From Mercurialis annua (Eukaryota; Streptophyta; Magnoliopsida; Malpighiales; Euphorbiaceae): a stretch of 64,000 nt of DNA. Both the position numbers and the translations under genes were made by a program. Below are positions 10,742 through 22,571 of the stretch, piece by piece. The first letter of the stretch is position 1. Every line of letters starts with the position of its first letter. A model generated the notes under the pieces. The model had not been told where the DNA came from, searched no databases, and worked only from the letters and a program-made list of their open reading frames with translations. The stretch lies in the NCBI RefSeq assembly GCF_937616625.2, contig NC_065573.1, positions 18,367,001 to 18,431,000 of the forward strand, written 5' to 3'.

Positions 10742-12914
10742 TGTCACGACCCATTTTCATGAATCGCGACCGGCGCTAGGGTATGGGTATGGTTGTACCA
10801 AAACCCGTAGCTAGCCTTGCAGATAACCAACAATTACATAAACCTGCAAGAAACCAATGCTCGGGGCAACCGAGACTTCAGCCTAGTTCTAGCAGTTCAT
10901 AAAATACAACATTTATATAATAAATGCTCGATCAATTCCGAGTCTCTAACATAGCATAAATATTTAATAACCCAAGTTATTATATTAAAGCCAAAACAAT
11001 TAAATCAGTATAATAATTCTGATAACAAGTATTAGACAAATACGACTTCTAATTACTATTGCGGTCTAAGAATAAATCAGTTTAATAAACTTTATAAAAT
11101 AAAGTAGAACCTCCGAGGAAATAAAGAATCGGAGAGCAGCTGACTCGCTCAAATCATAACCCTGGAAAAATTGGGAAAACAACGGGGTCAGATATACTGA
11201 GATGAGTTCATACCACTATTTACATTTATCAAGTGGAAAACCTTTAAAACCGTTTAAAACATTTAATATAAACATTACGTATAATAGTTGGAACCCTAAT
11301 CCACAATTCTAAATATAACCATAATTTGATAGGCCTGGTCCCGAGAGCTGAGCTACACCGAGTTACCACCGACCATTCTTAATCCATAACCAGAGTCCCG
11401 AGAGCTGAGCTGCACCGAGTTACTCTACTGGTCCCGAGAGCTATGCTCACACCGAGTTACCACCACATAACACATACCTTATCTAGATCAATACCGGTGC
11501 GCACGCAGTCCTAATGATGCCCATTAGGTAGCATGTTCCAACTAAGAGCCATAATGGAAAAACAGTTCGCAATTGTACGTATACAATATATATAGATATT
11601 AAAATAACAATTTACTTAATAAAGCGGTAAATAGCAAGTACAAACTCACAGCTTGCTAATCCACGTGATAACCTGGCAAGCAACTAAACCTGGTTCGCCT
11701 CAAAAGCACGAACGGTCGACGAGTCTAAACAAATGTAAAATAATTATTAAAACAAACCCTAACTCTAGAGAGTACTAGATACCAAATAGGACTAGCACAA
11801 ACAACAAGTCAAGGTAAAACCAACCAGAGTAAACACAATACTCAATTAATTAATAAACCACACAAGTCAAGTCTATTAAGTTCCCGCTTTAAAATCCATT
11901 TCATAAAATACTTTTTAAAACAATTGTTAAATAATAAACCAAGTAATCTCCAAATAGTGGGTTAGCCGAGTTACTGATAACTACCAAGCTAACCTCACAT
12001 GTCAGGTGACCCAAGTCTAACCCGACCCAATCATTTTATCAAAATATAAACCATAGTTTATAATCCCAAGAATAATGATTTGATAAAATAATAAATTATA
12101 ATTGAAAGCGGAACTCAATATCTTTAAATAAAAGTAACTATTAGTTACTAACAAAAACTCAACCACAATAAAGTTTAAGAAAACGTTTTATGTCAAAACA
12201 TAACTTTATCCAAAATGGCACATCAAGCCAATATTTTCAAAACCCATAATTACCCAAGTAATTATGTGATTAAAGACTATAAAATAAAAATCGTATTCAG
12301 ATTGAAATTATAAAAACCAATCTGATTAACATCAAAAAGGATATTATTTCCAAATTTAAACGATGCTAACACTTAGCAAAAATTTGGCTAAACAAGCCAC
12401 CAACATTACAAGCATGCTATAACACTTAAATGAATCCAATAAGGATTGCATAACACATTTAAATCATTTACTCAGAATGAACCAATAATCAAACCATATA
12501 TCAATCGAATAACTATGGCATACATAACATAACTCGTGTACAAACAATCAAGAATCGATGGGCAACAATCTTGAACAATATCATCATGCCAAAGACATTA
12601 CAAACAGCCCTAACATGTATTTCCAGCCACTATCAACATATTCAAACAGTAGGTAAGCAATGAAATAATCATACCAAGCAAGCTAGCACTTTACCTAGCA
12701 ATTCAATTCATAATACCCAAGGTAAAATCCAATACAAACACTCTAAACCAAAGCTAACTATACATAATCAGTTCTAAGCATGCCAAAACAGTAAATCAAA
12801 TCATCACAACACCCAAGGTATAGGTTTAATCTTAAAACACAAGATTCGGCACTTACCGACGAAGATAAGCGGATAAAACATCACATGGATCCAAGAACGA
12901 GGCGATTCAGAATT

Positions 12915-15816
12915 GGTATTGTCACGACCCATTTTCATGAATCGCGACCGGCGCTAGGGTATGGGTAATGTAGTACCAAAACCCGTAGCTAGCCTTTCAT
13001 TTAACACATAAACACATAAACCTGCAGAAAACCAATGCTCGGGGGCAACCGAGACTTCAGCCTAAATCTAGCAGATATAATATACAGCAATAATATAACA
13101 TGCTTATTCAATTCTGAGTCTAAAAATAGGCAAATCATAAATAATCCGAAATAATTACATAACATGCCAGAGCAATATAACTAGTCAGACCAATCCGGCA
13201 AACAACTGTAATAATAGTAAAGACGTCTAGTCAACTACTGCGGTCTAAGAATAAAATAGTTTGACAGTTTATCAAAATAAATGGAACCTCCGAGGAAAAG
13301 TAAATGCGGAGATCACCAAACTCTCTCAGATCATAACCCTGGGAAAAATTGGGAAAACAACGGGGTCAGATATACTGAGATGAGTTCATACCACTATTTA
13401 CATTTATTAAGTGGAAAACCTTTAAAACATTTAAAACATTTAATAACGATATTACAGATAATAGTTGGAACCCTAATCCACAATTCTAAAATAATAATCA
13501 TAATCCAATAGGTCTGGTCCCGAGAGCTGAGCTACACCGAGTTACCACTGACCACACTTATACCAGAGTCCCGAGAGCTGAGCTACACCGAGTTACTCTA
13601 CCTGGTCCCGAGAGCTACGCTCACACCGAGTTACCATATTTCCATATATACCTTACCCAGATCAATACCGGTGCGCACGCAGTCCTAATGATGCCCATTA
13701 GGTAGCATGTTCCAACTAAGAGCCATAATATAAAAACAGTTCGAAATATACGTACAGTATATATATTTAGTATTAAAATAACAATTTACTTAATAAAGCG
13801 GTAAATAGTAAATATAAACTCACTGCTTGCTAATCCACGTGAAATACCGGCAAGCAACTAACTCTGGTTCGCCTCTGAAGCACGAACAGTAGACGAGTCT
13901 AGACAAATAAAATAATTATTAAAAATCAGACCCTAACTCTAAAGAGTACTAGACACCACATAAGACTAGCACAATAAACACGTCGTAAATAAACAATCCA
14001 AAGCACACACAAATATAACCAAAAGGTAATAAAGCCCAATTAAAACAAGTCTATTGAGTTCTCGCTTAAAAATCCGATTTATAAATATTATTTAATAACT
14101 TTAAATGATAAATAATTTTCAAATAGTGGGTTAGCCAAGTTACCAATAACTACCAAGCTAACCTCACTGGTCGGGTGACCCAAGTCTAACCCGACTTAAA
14201 ACAATTACCAAATATAAACCCAAGTTTATATTTATAAAATAAATTAGCAAAATAATAATCCATTTTAAAAGCGGAACTCAATAACTTCAATATCAAGTAA
14301 CCCAAGTTACGACCCAAAAACTTAATTAAATAAGCTATAAAAGTTTAGGGACTAAATTGTACTTTAGCCAATTAGGGACTAAATTGTACTTTTGCCAATT
14401 AGGGATTAAATTGTACTTTAGTCAATTTGATATCCGAAATCAAATTAATTGCTTTTGTTTATATTTCAAACCAACTATAAAGTTATTAACCAAGGATCCA
14501 CTTAAATAAGTTATAAAATAAGTTCGGGGGCTAAATTGCAATTTAACCAATTTTATGCAAATTTGATATTCTTGATTAAATCAAATTACCCAAGTAATTA
14601 AATAAGCAAAATTAACAAAGGATTATCTTAACCACGTATTTATTATAATTCAAAACTAAATCTAATTTATTAGATAAAGTTAACTTTAAGGATAAATTTA
14701 TTTTGATCAAAAAAGTTATATGATTGAGATGGAACATTAACCATCCTCAACCTATTAAACAACCAAAACCCCGCCTCCATGAAAATCAAATGCAGAAACC
14801 AAAAGTAAATCATCAAAACCCAATTCTCATTACCAACCCTTAACATTCAATTCCCATAATCTTTAACTACACAACATCATAAACCTTACAACCATAAACG
14901 ACATAATAAACAATCACAGTAACAAATAGGAACGGCAGTAACAACGTAGAAGATTTGGCAAAAACGATTCGAGGACCGGAATGATGGAACAACTCAATCT
15001 AATAGCTTAAATCATTGACCACTAATCATGCCAAGGGATCCTTAGCCATAAGACAAGCAAAACATGGACAAAAAGCAAAGGAAAAATCGACAGTAACCAT
15101 AAACCAAAAAAGAAAATATAAAGCTTTTAAACGGAAACCGTACGGCGATTGAAACTAGATCAATTACGTACCGTTTAGCAAAACCGAGATAGGGAAACGA
15201 AGGTACGTGAGTCTAGAACGTCTGGAATCAAACGGTTTCAGTTTTGATCTAGAAACGAACTCACACGGATCAGAAAACCAAAGTGTGTTCAAAGCATGAA
15301 ATCTGAAAATCAAGGGAATTAAAAACACTTACTGAACAGCGATCTTTGGAGGATGATTACGGATTCAATACTCAGCGAAAGAACGAAAGGAGAGTGGCTA
15401 GGGTTAGATTGCAGTGTGATCTAGGTTTTCTATGAAGAAATCGACTTAAAATAACGTAGGGAAGTGAGCCGTAAATGAGATCGAAAAGGGCCACACGAAA
15501 GGGTCCAAGGAAAACTTGTTTCTCGAACGGGAATGGCCCTACAGGCCTGATTCCCGTTCGAGAATGGCCTGGTCTCGAACGAGACCAGGCCTGAAATTGG
15601 ATTCTCGTTCGAGAATCCATATTCTCGAACGAGAATCAGCAATTTTTTTTTTCTTTAATTAATTCAAAAAAAACAAATGGTTTAATCAATTAGAATCAAC
15701 CTTAATCCAACCAACTCGAACCAAACCACTAATATCGAAAATACTTCAAAACGACCGGAAAAATGTCGGAAATTAAATGTAATAAAATGTAAAATTTTAC
15801 GGGATATTACAGGTAT
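12915..15816 (-). mobile_element. Solo LTR (12920-15811) with target duplication GGTAT
   Basis: A full 2892-base LTR runs from TGTCACGACCC to GGATATTACA with no internal region. It is bounded on both sides by the identical five bases GGTAT (12915-12919 and 15812-15816). The flanks are two halves of the C LTR. This is the classic product of insertion followed by recombination between the two LTRs. It carries the cassette triplet at 13517-13636 and a TCTCGTTCGAGA-type array at 15521-15637. Confidence 0.95.
15521..15637 (-). promoter_or_regulatory. TTCTCGAACGAGAA-type palindrome array in the solo LTR
   Basis: Several palindromes (CTCGAACGGGA, TCCCGTTCGAGAA, GTCTCGAACGAGAC, ATTCTCGTTCGAGAAT, ATTCTCGAACGAGAAT) lie in about 120 bases near the U3 start. 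Many contain the spaced core TTCnnGAA of plant heat-shock elements. Regulatory use is inferred. Confidence 0.5.
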
Positions 15817-16037
15817 GCTTAAGACCTCACACAACAATGGAAAACATGGATACATAAGCCCTAAAACGAATTGAACAAAGGAAATGTGAACATACTAAGG
15901 ATAGGGTATGCGGATCACTTACCGGAGTCCAACAAACAAAGGAATTGATGTACAAACTATGAAATCAGAGTGTTGTAATATTAATGGGTCGGCTAGGGTT
16001 TTCACAAAATAAAATAAAAAGAGTTTGGTCGAATTAT

Positions 16038-16057
16038 GGGGTCTATTTATAGACCCC
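16038..16057 (-). promoter_or_regulatory. Promoter TATA box inside an inverted repeat, element C LTR
   Basis: On the minus strand, TATAAATA is enclosed by eight-base complementary arms GGGGTCTA and TAGACCCC. It lies downstream, in transcription sense, of the GC-rich palindrome array at 16073-16195, as expected for the U3 promoter. Confidence 0.6.
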
Positions 16058-16072
16058 ACGCAAAATCAGCAG

Positions 16073-16195
16073 TGGGGCGCGATGGTAGGCGCGTCGCGAG
16101 GCGCGACGGGCCATCGCGCCCTGCCACAATTTTCAAAGAGGGCGCGACGCGAGGCGCGCCAGCCCTGTCGCGCCTTCCGTCGCGCCCTGCAGGCC
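16073..16195 (-). promoter_or_regulatory. GC-rich GGCGCG/CGCGCC palindrome array of element C
   Basis: Repeated GGGCGCGAC, GCGTCGCGAGGCGCGAC and their complements fill this AT-poor island. It holds the place that TCTCGNNCGAGA palindromes hold in the other LTRs. A similar GCGGGCGCGAC array is seen in element G at 19814-19910. Confidence 0.55.
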
Positions 16196-16356
16196 AAAAA
16201 GAAGAAAGGGTCCAAAATGGGCCCCGAGCCCGGCGATGATGGGCATCAGAATCCAATCTTCAAAACAAAGACTAAACGAGCCCAAACACGCAAGATACGA
16301 ACGACGAAATGATAAAACACTAACGGGAACACGATTGGAAAACACGGGGTATTACA

Positions 16357-17419
16357 TATAAGGATCATGTGAAGGAGTTTGTCCAATTTGCAATACGACA
16401 TCCCGCTTGTATGAGTGGAGTGCAGATAAAATGCCCCTGCCCTAAGAGAGGTTGTCGAAATACAAGCTATCAGGATGTCGATGAGGTGGAATTCCATCTA
16501 CTGAAGAATGGGTTTGTGAAAGGTTACCAAGTATGGGTTTTTCATGGCGAGGGGAGCGTTTTGAATCCCCTTCCACTTGCATAGTTACCAGAGCAGGATG
16601 TTGAGTTCGACTATGAAAATGAGGGGCCGGGTGAGTTCAGTTCCGCTCAAAAAATGATTCTTGATGCGGCTGGTCCAGAAATAACGTTTCCTGAAGATGA
16701 TCTCCCGAATGAAGAAGCTCAGAAATTTTATAATATGATGCGTGCGGCTGAAGAAGACATATGGTCTGGGAATAGCAGACACTCTCCATTTTCTGCATCT
16801 GCTAAAGTGATGGAGATCAAGTGTCGACATAAGGGTTCAGTAGCTTTAGTAGACGACGTCTGCGGATTGATACAAGAGCTGCTCCCGGAGGAAAACAAGA
16901 TGCCAACGAATTTTGCTAAAATTAAGAAGCTGGTCAAAGGTTTGGGGTTTCCGGTTGAGGTTATTGACTGTTGTTTCTATAACTGTATGATTTATTGGGG
17001 GGGAGGACGCGGGTCTAATGCACTGCAAAGTTTGTAATTATGCGCGGTGGAAACCTGTGACCCAGGAAAAATCCGCAAAAAGAAAGGCTAACGTGTCATA
17101 TAGTAAAATGTTCTATTTTCCAATAACTCCGAGGCTACAGAGGTTGTACGCTTCGAAAGCCACTGCCCGGCATATGACATGGCACGCAGACCACGAGAGG
17201 GATGGTGATAAGATGTGCCACCCGTCCGACTCTCCAGATGGACTGCGGGAGATTACCACCGAGGTGGAGGCTCTCTGTGCCCAGCAGGCGAGCGCCAATG
17301 AGAGGATGACCCAGATTATTCAGGCTGAGATGGCGAAGATGATGCAGACTCTTCCTCCGCAGTATTGCCCACCCCCACCCCCAGGTCCTTCAGACGATGA
17401 TGACACTTCGACTTTGTAA
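16357..17419 (+). pseudogene. CACTA transposase fragment (transposase-associated domain plus TNP2-like)
   Basis: The frame is open from the LTR junction. First comes a transposase-associated domain with the pattern CPCPKRGC...HLLKNGF...YQVWVFHGE (about 16369-16560). After TAG 16582-16584 the same frame continues with a TNP2-type segment (about 16654-17010; IKCRHKGS, LLPEENKMP, LGFPVEVIDCC). A shift of frame near 17000, in a G run, leads to CNYARWKPV, then PRLQRLYASKATA, and a C-terminal tail with the motif CPPPPPGPSDDDD, stop at 17417-17419. TNP2 proteins are usually much longer; the catalytic middle part is missing, so there is also an internal deletion. The gene is dead. Confidence 0.85.
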
Positions 17420-17639
17420 TGTCATGTTTGTATTTCTGACTTTTTGTATTTTATCACTGTATACATTTTGTATTATCTTGTTTTATACATTTTGTTACGA
17501 TATGTCAACTATAACATGTTTTATATGACAGCGTTCTTTTTCGGAAATTGAGTTTTAGTGTGAATTGCAAATAGTAGATTTTACAGGTTATAATCGTCGT
17601 GAATAAAACAGGGAAACAGACGAAAAACAAAATTTTCTT

Positions 17640-18060
17640 CCCAAATTGTGACGGTTTTGCGAAGGAAATTCCGTCGCAAAGTGCCTTATAAAAGTCGCTA
17701 AATAAGGAAATTTGCGACGGAAATTGCCGTCGCAAATATTTGGATTTTGCGACGGACTAGATTCCGTCGCAAATACCTAAATTTGGCGACGGAAATGTTC
17801 TGTCGCCAAATTGAATAATCTGTCGCCAATTAGTCTCCTTTTTCATTTTTGGGGAGACGTAGTTGGCGACGGATTTTGGGAAATGGCAACGGAAATTTCG
17901 TCGCTATTGTTGCGACGCCATGGTCGCTACTTTATTAGCGACCAGGCATTTTGCGACGAACTATTTCCGTCGCAAATCCTTCGCAAAATACAATTTGCGA
18001 CAGAATAGGGGTTTATTGCTACGGAAAAGTCCGTCGCAAAAACGCTGATGTATAGTAGTG
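17640..18060 (+). repeat. CACTA subterminal repeats and terminal inverted repeat (right end)
   Basis: About ten copies of TTTGCGACGGAA / TTCCGTCGCAAA and close variants alternate in direct and inverted orientation. In CACTA elements such repeats bind the TNPA-type protein. The terminus itself is the last 14-18 bases, ending GTAGTG at 18060. Confidence 0.85.
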
Positions 18061-18076
18061 TTATTTTTTCTTGGTT

Positions 18077-18380
18077 CATTTAAGGGTTAATTGCAAATTA
18101 ACACACAAACTTTACCCTAATTTGCAATTACAACATATACTTTAAAACTTGGCAAATTGGTACACCGATTTTCATTTTTTGGCGAATTGATACGCCGAAC
18201 TGGAAAAACACTAACGTGGACATTGTCATATAAAGCCACGTGTTGTTGTATGATTGGTCGGTGTACTAATTTTCCAGAAAAATGAAAGTTGGTGTATTAA
18301 ATTGCCAAGTTTCAAAGTTCATGTTGTAATTGCAAATTAGGATAAAGTTCGTGTATTAATTTGCAATTAACCCTTCATTT
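18077..18380. mobile_element. MITE with terminal repeats AAGGGTTAATTGCAAATTAA (18082-18375)
   Basis: The left end AAGGGTTAATTGCAAATTAA is mirrored by TTAATTTGCAATTAACCCTT at the right end. Inner parts (ACTTTACCCTAATTTGCAATTACAAC and its counterpart) are also roughly complementary, giving one long imperfect hairpin of 294 bases. The flanks share CATTT (or TTCATTT). There is no coding capacity. The superfamily cannot be fixed from this alone. Confidence 0.72.
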
Positions 18381-18959
18381 AAATATGTGAATTTATTCCA
18401 ATTTTGCATCATTTATTGGTGTTAGAATTATGTTGAAATTTCTATATTTCATATAATGCCTTATGCATACTCCAAATTACTGAATATAAAGAAAATATTA
18501 CATGTTTATAATAATTGGGTGAAGGCACAACATGTGAGAATTAGATTAACTGAAAAAATTGGATAGAATTGCAATAAAATTATTAAATTAAAATGTTTTG
18601 TAAGCTTTAATTTTTAGAAAAATTTAAAAATATTAAAAAATATTGGGCTTTTTAACACTTTTCAGCCTAAAATTAAAACTGAAAACGTTATGTTATAAAT
18701 TCTTTAAAGAAATCAGAGTGAATAAAGTTAATGGTACAAGTTAGTAAATTTTGGATATCACCTCTAATCTAAACTTATGTAATCTATTTCTTTCCCATTA
18801 CAATGAGGGGAGGGGGATATATTGAACATATGACTATCATATAAAATTATAATATTCTTTTTACTATGCTATACTTGTGGGGACTAATGTAACCTATTGA
18901 AATTGAGATATAATGTTTTGAGATAAAGTAGATCATAAAAATAAGAAAAGTAATTTAGT
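18381..18959. other. AT-rich stretch with no recognisable feature
   Basis: Very AT-rich, with no ORF above 60 codons, no clear repeat and no LTR motif that I can see. It may be old intergenic or decayed transposon DNA. Confidence 0.4.
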
Positions 18960-19604
18960 AAATTTATTATCGTATGAGCTCGATAATTAATTTATTTTAA
19001 CTAGTTTGGATAGCTAATTAAATAACATTCGGAAAATGTTATTTAACGGACGGAATTGCGAAGCTACAGATTATTTATTTTATATCAATACGAGTTCGAC
19101 ACGATATTACGTAATTAATTCGTTTTGAGTTTTGAGTCTAGAATATCGCTAGCTTAGAATTAATTTTAATTGCGTTCTGTGTCGATTTTCGAACTAGATC
19201 TGACGAGGCAACCGATGGTGGGATCCGGAGCTTGAGGGGTTTAACAAAGTGTTTGTTTATATGAATAAAGTTTTAATTTGAAAATTGTGCTTTATAGCCG
19301 TTTGATTATTTTTTTCAATTGCCTATGTTAAAATTGGTTAAGTTTATTAGGATGTAAATTTGGACAAGGCAATGCTTGATTGTGTTATCGCACAGTGAGA
19401 CCTTGGTCTCTATTGTTTATGCATCAGATTTTAAAGATCGTTTTCGACGTTTATAACTTATCATTTTTACAAGGTTTTTCCGTAAAAGTTTTATGTAAGT
19501 TTACGTGATCGATTCGCAAAAAATTCTTAGTGGTTTTCAGGCTTGCTATGGGTTTTGGAGCAACCACTCTCGTTCCTTACGGTCCTCGATTTTGGGTCGT
19601 GACA
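18960..19604 (+). repeat. Degraded LTR end of a D-like gypsy element
   Basis: The right end reads GGCTTGCTATGGGTTTTGGAGC...GGGTCGTGACA, the U5 end shared by all LTR families here. Upstream text (GACGAGGCAACCGATGG near 19203) resembles GCGAGGCAAGTACCGATGG in D at 25093. The left border is uncertain. The sequence after 19604 does not look like a primer site, so this is a solo or truncated LTR. Confidence 0.55.
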
Positions 19605-19813
19605 ATTGACATAAATACCCCGTACTTTTTCTGACTAGCTCCGTTAAACTTATCGTTCACTTTGGGGTTTGTTTGAGTGGTTTGACCACTTGGAATCGTG
19701 GTTTTCGAGTTCCAAACCTTTTGTTATATGTTTTGAGATGTCTTGGGTATGACCTCGGGTTTCAAAGCGGTCCCGATTTTATTTTAAAAAATTTAATTTT
19801 TCGGAAGCGGAAG

Positions 19814-19910
19814 ACTTTTCGCGGGCGCGACAGGCCTGAGTCGCGGGCGCGACTTGTTTGTCTCGGGCGCGACTTGTTTGTCTCGGGCGCGACATAGGTG
19901 TAGCGGGCGC
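19814..19910 (+). promoter_or_regulatory. GCGGGCGCGAC tandem array in the G LTR
   Basis: Five copies of (G/T)CGGGCGCGAC at spacings of about 17-24 bases lie just upstream of a consensus TATA box at 19941-19948. Two neighbouring units sit in a perfect tandem copy (TTGTTTGTCTCGGGCGCGAC). The position matches the palindrome arrays of the other LTRs. Confidence 0.6.
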
Positions 19911-19940
19911 GACGCCTAACTGTGCAGATCATTAATTTTC

Positions 19941-19948
19941 TATAAATA
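19941..19948 (+). promoter_or_regulatory. TATA box of the G LTR
   Basis: TATAAATA lies about 335 bases into the LTR and directly downstream of the GC-rich array. It is a consensus plant TATA box; transcription would start about 30 bases later. Confidence 0.6.
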
Positions 19949-22243
19949 CCACCTTAACTCGACCCTAATCATTTTCTAAACATTTCTAAAAATCTTATTT
20001 TGGCTGATAGACTTTGAATATTATCTCCTATCAATTCCTTGGCATTTTTTTATCATTTGTAATTATTTTTAATAAATTCTTTTGCGGTTTAATCTTTAAT
20101 AGATCATTCCTTTTGTCTTGGATTCAATAGCTCCTTGTCATTCATGTTTGTAGGCTAATTTGGATATATTATTTTCTGGGTTTCTTCTATTTGATTATTC
20201 TTAATCTATTCAAAAGGTATGTGGCTTTAATTCCTTGTTATATTGTGTAGAGATTGCTAAATTGTTGTAGGAATCTATACTTTGTGTGTTTTGGATTATG
20301 ATTACTGTTTTGGTTGATTTATAAAATCTGGAAATATTTTGATTTGTTATTGTAATTGGCTTATGGATGTAATTATACTTTGGGTGGTTTGAGACAATTG
20401 TTTATATGATTAGTTATACCGAATTGTGATGTTCTTGACTTAAAATTCTGATTTTAGGCTTAATTAAAATCTGAAAATCCTTGAGAGAATCGATAATAGG
20501 TTTCTAGGTATCAATCATACAATGGGTAAATTGGAACCTTTAACTAGATCTAAGTATTGTGTTAATCCTGGCTTTCTTTAAAATTAATTCGCTAGTTTAA
20601 GAATATATTTAAGTGGCTGGAAACTAGTAATTAAAGGGCTGATTTTATAAATTGAAAATGAGTACATTGGGTGCTTAATTGGTTGATGGCTTATTCGATA
20701 ATCTCGTGCTTGTTTTGCCTAAGCTATGTGGCTTACATTGGGTGGTTTGATTAAGTTGTTAAGGGCTGTAATTAAGGATCATAAAATTGTTTTTGACATT
20801 TATAAGATGTTGGTTTTGTCTCGGATTGTTGGGTAATCAATTGGTTGATCAAATTGTAAGTTATGTGAGGTTTCGCCTTGTTTTGGTCATTTGATTACTA
20901 GGCCATTTCAGATCTGAATTAAGTATGTAAAAGGTGTTTTAAATCATATTTAATTCATGTTAAGTGATTTATATATGTTGTATATACTTTGGGTGAGGTT
21001 GCTAAGTGTTGGAAATCATTTGATTTGTTTATTGTTAGTGAACCTTGGTTGAGTTGAGCTTATTTTGAGTTCTTTGTTTTCAAGTAAACTTTGGTTTTGA
21101 ATTAAAGGACTTATATTTACTTTGGACTATACTTTGGTTTACGTTGGGTCGGGTTCGCCCAACACGTTGTGTTGAGCTATAATGTGGTTAAGGCTAACAC
21201 ACTACTTTGGAAAACTTTTTTGGTTTTAAAGGAATTATTTAAATATTTAAGAACTTTGGTTATGGATTGAGATGCTAGTCCTATGTGGTGTTTAATATTC
21301 TTAGAGTTAGGGGTTGTATGGTTTTTAACTTGTACCTTGTTTTTAGACGCGTCGTCTGTTCGTGCTTCGGAGTCTGCGCAGGGTTAGCTTGCTTGCCAAG
21401 GTTATCACGTGGACACGCAAGCAGTGAGTTTATAGTGTTATTTACCACTTTATTGAGTACCACAAATTATTTTAGTATTAACAACTGTTTACGAACTGTT
21501 TTTAATGATTATGGATGTGGATTGGAATGAGGTACTTGATAGGCTTGTATCGAGACTGTGTACACCGGTAAGTACTTTGGGATTGGCTGACCAATGTCTG
21601 GCCTACTCTGGGATTAATGAGGATATGTTCCCATCTAATTTGGATAATACTTTGGGATGTCATTTCAATATTGTTATTCCATAATCAAGTATATATTAGT
21701 ATAAAAGGATTTCAAGTTTTAAGGGTTTTAATCTTAATAAATGTAAATAGCATTATGAACTCATCTCAGTATATCTGACCCTGTTGTTTTTCCAATTTTT
21801 CAAGTTTATGATTTGAGAGCTTTGGGTCATCTCCGATTCTTTGATTCCTTGGAAGTTCTTGTTTTATTATAAACTAGTCAACTGTTTTAAAACTCTTAGA
21901 CCGCAATAGAATTAGTTAATTATCTATGAATATCTTATGTTAGTTTGTCGGATTGGTCCGACTGATTGATTCTATATTGTTGGCATGTTATACTTTGTAT
22001 TATTTATATAAGGCATGTTGTTGGAGTCTCGGGTTTGATCCGAGTACTTTGGATATTTAAGTTGTTTACAATTAATATATAAATTGTTAGACTTAGGTTC
22101 TAGTCTCGGTTGCCCCCGAGTAGTGTTTTTCTGTAGGTTTATATGTTTGAATGTTTATCTGCGAGGCTTGGTATGGGTTTTGGTACAACCATACCCATAC
22201 CCTAGCGCCGAAAGCGATCCATTAAATTGGGTTGTGACAAAGT

Positions 22244-22256
22244 TGGTATTAAAGCT
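22244..22256 (+). other. Decayed primer binding site of G
   Basis: TGGTATTAAAGCT differs from the initiator-Met primer site TGGTATCAGAGCT by two transitions (C to T, G to A), as expected from cytosine deamination in a methylated copy. Confidence 0.8.
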
Positions 22257-22571
22257 TTGGTTTCAAACTAAGGCCATTTTGCATGTTATGTGTTTATTGC
22301 TTTAAGGCATGTTAAATGTTATTGTGTCATAAGATCTACTACAAAATTAGGATTCAAGTCTTGTCTTTTGAAACGTCATCATCTGTTTTCAAAACTTTCT
22401 ACCTTCACCTTTAAGAGTGTTGTGCGTCGGTCTTATATTTAACTGATGCTTTATTTTGAAATGTTTATTGTTTATACTCTGGGTGATATGTTGGCTATTC
22501 TGCCTTATTTTGTGTACTTTAGGTGTTGCCTTGTTGGCTATGTTTCACGTTTGCTTGTTTCATTCTTAGGA

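Larger units (their letters stand above)
10742..16356 (-). repeat. 5' LTR of element C, split by a nested solo LTR
   Basis: The LTR runs from TGTCACGACCC (10742) to GGGGTATTACA (16356) and is interrupted at 12920-15811; without the insert it is about 2.7 kb. It carries three reversed CTCGGGACC/AACTCGGTG cassettes at about 11338-11460. Its U3 differs from the other LTRs: the palindromes are GC-rich GGCGCGACGCG units (about 16073-16195), and the TATA box sits in an inverted repeat (16038-16057). The right flank is CACTA transposon sequence starting TATAA, so C jumped into that transposon. Confidence 0.88.
16357..18060 (+). mobile_element. CACTA (En/Spm) DNA transposon, 3' part
   Basis: Decayed transposase coding sequence (16357-17419) is followed by a subterminal region packed with TTTGCGACGGA-like repeats in both orientations, then by an end reading TATAGTAGTG. 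The complement of that end begins CACTACTATA, the signature CACTA terminus. The left part was cut off when element C inserted at 16356/16357 and lies beyond the window. The three bases after the end (TTA) would be the target duplication. Confidence 0.88.
19607..22239 (+). repeat. 5' LTR of element G
   Basis: It starts TGACATAAATACCCCGTAC, comparable to TGTAATATCCCGTA in other copies, and ends GGGTTGTGACA next to a primer site. It carries five GGGCGCGAC repeats (19814-19910), a TATA box (19941-19948), GTGCTAGTCCTATGTGG-like text (near 21274), the CTGACCCTGTTG block (near 21777), and two U5 hairpins (CTCGGGTTTGATCCGAG near 22029 and CTCGGTTGCCCCCGAG near 22107). It is clearly diverged from the A-type LTRs but matches the reversed piece at 55895-56619. 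The exact left border is a best guess. Confidence 0.8.

Noticed and set aside
15372..16345. Several ORFs of 67-95 codons on both strands around 15.4-16.3 kb
   Set aside because: They come from palindrome arrays in LTR U3 regions, which lack stops by composition. No gene evidence.
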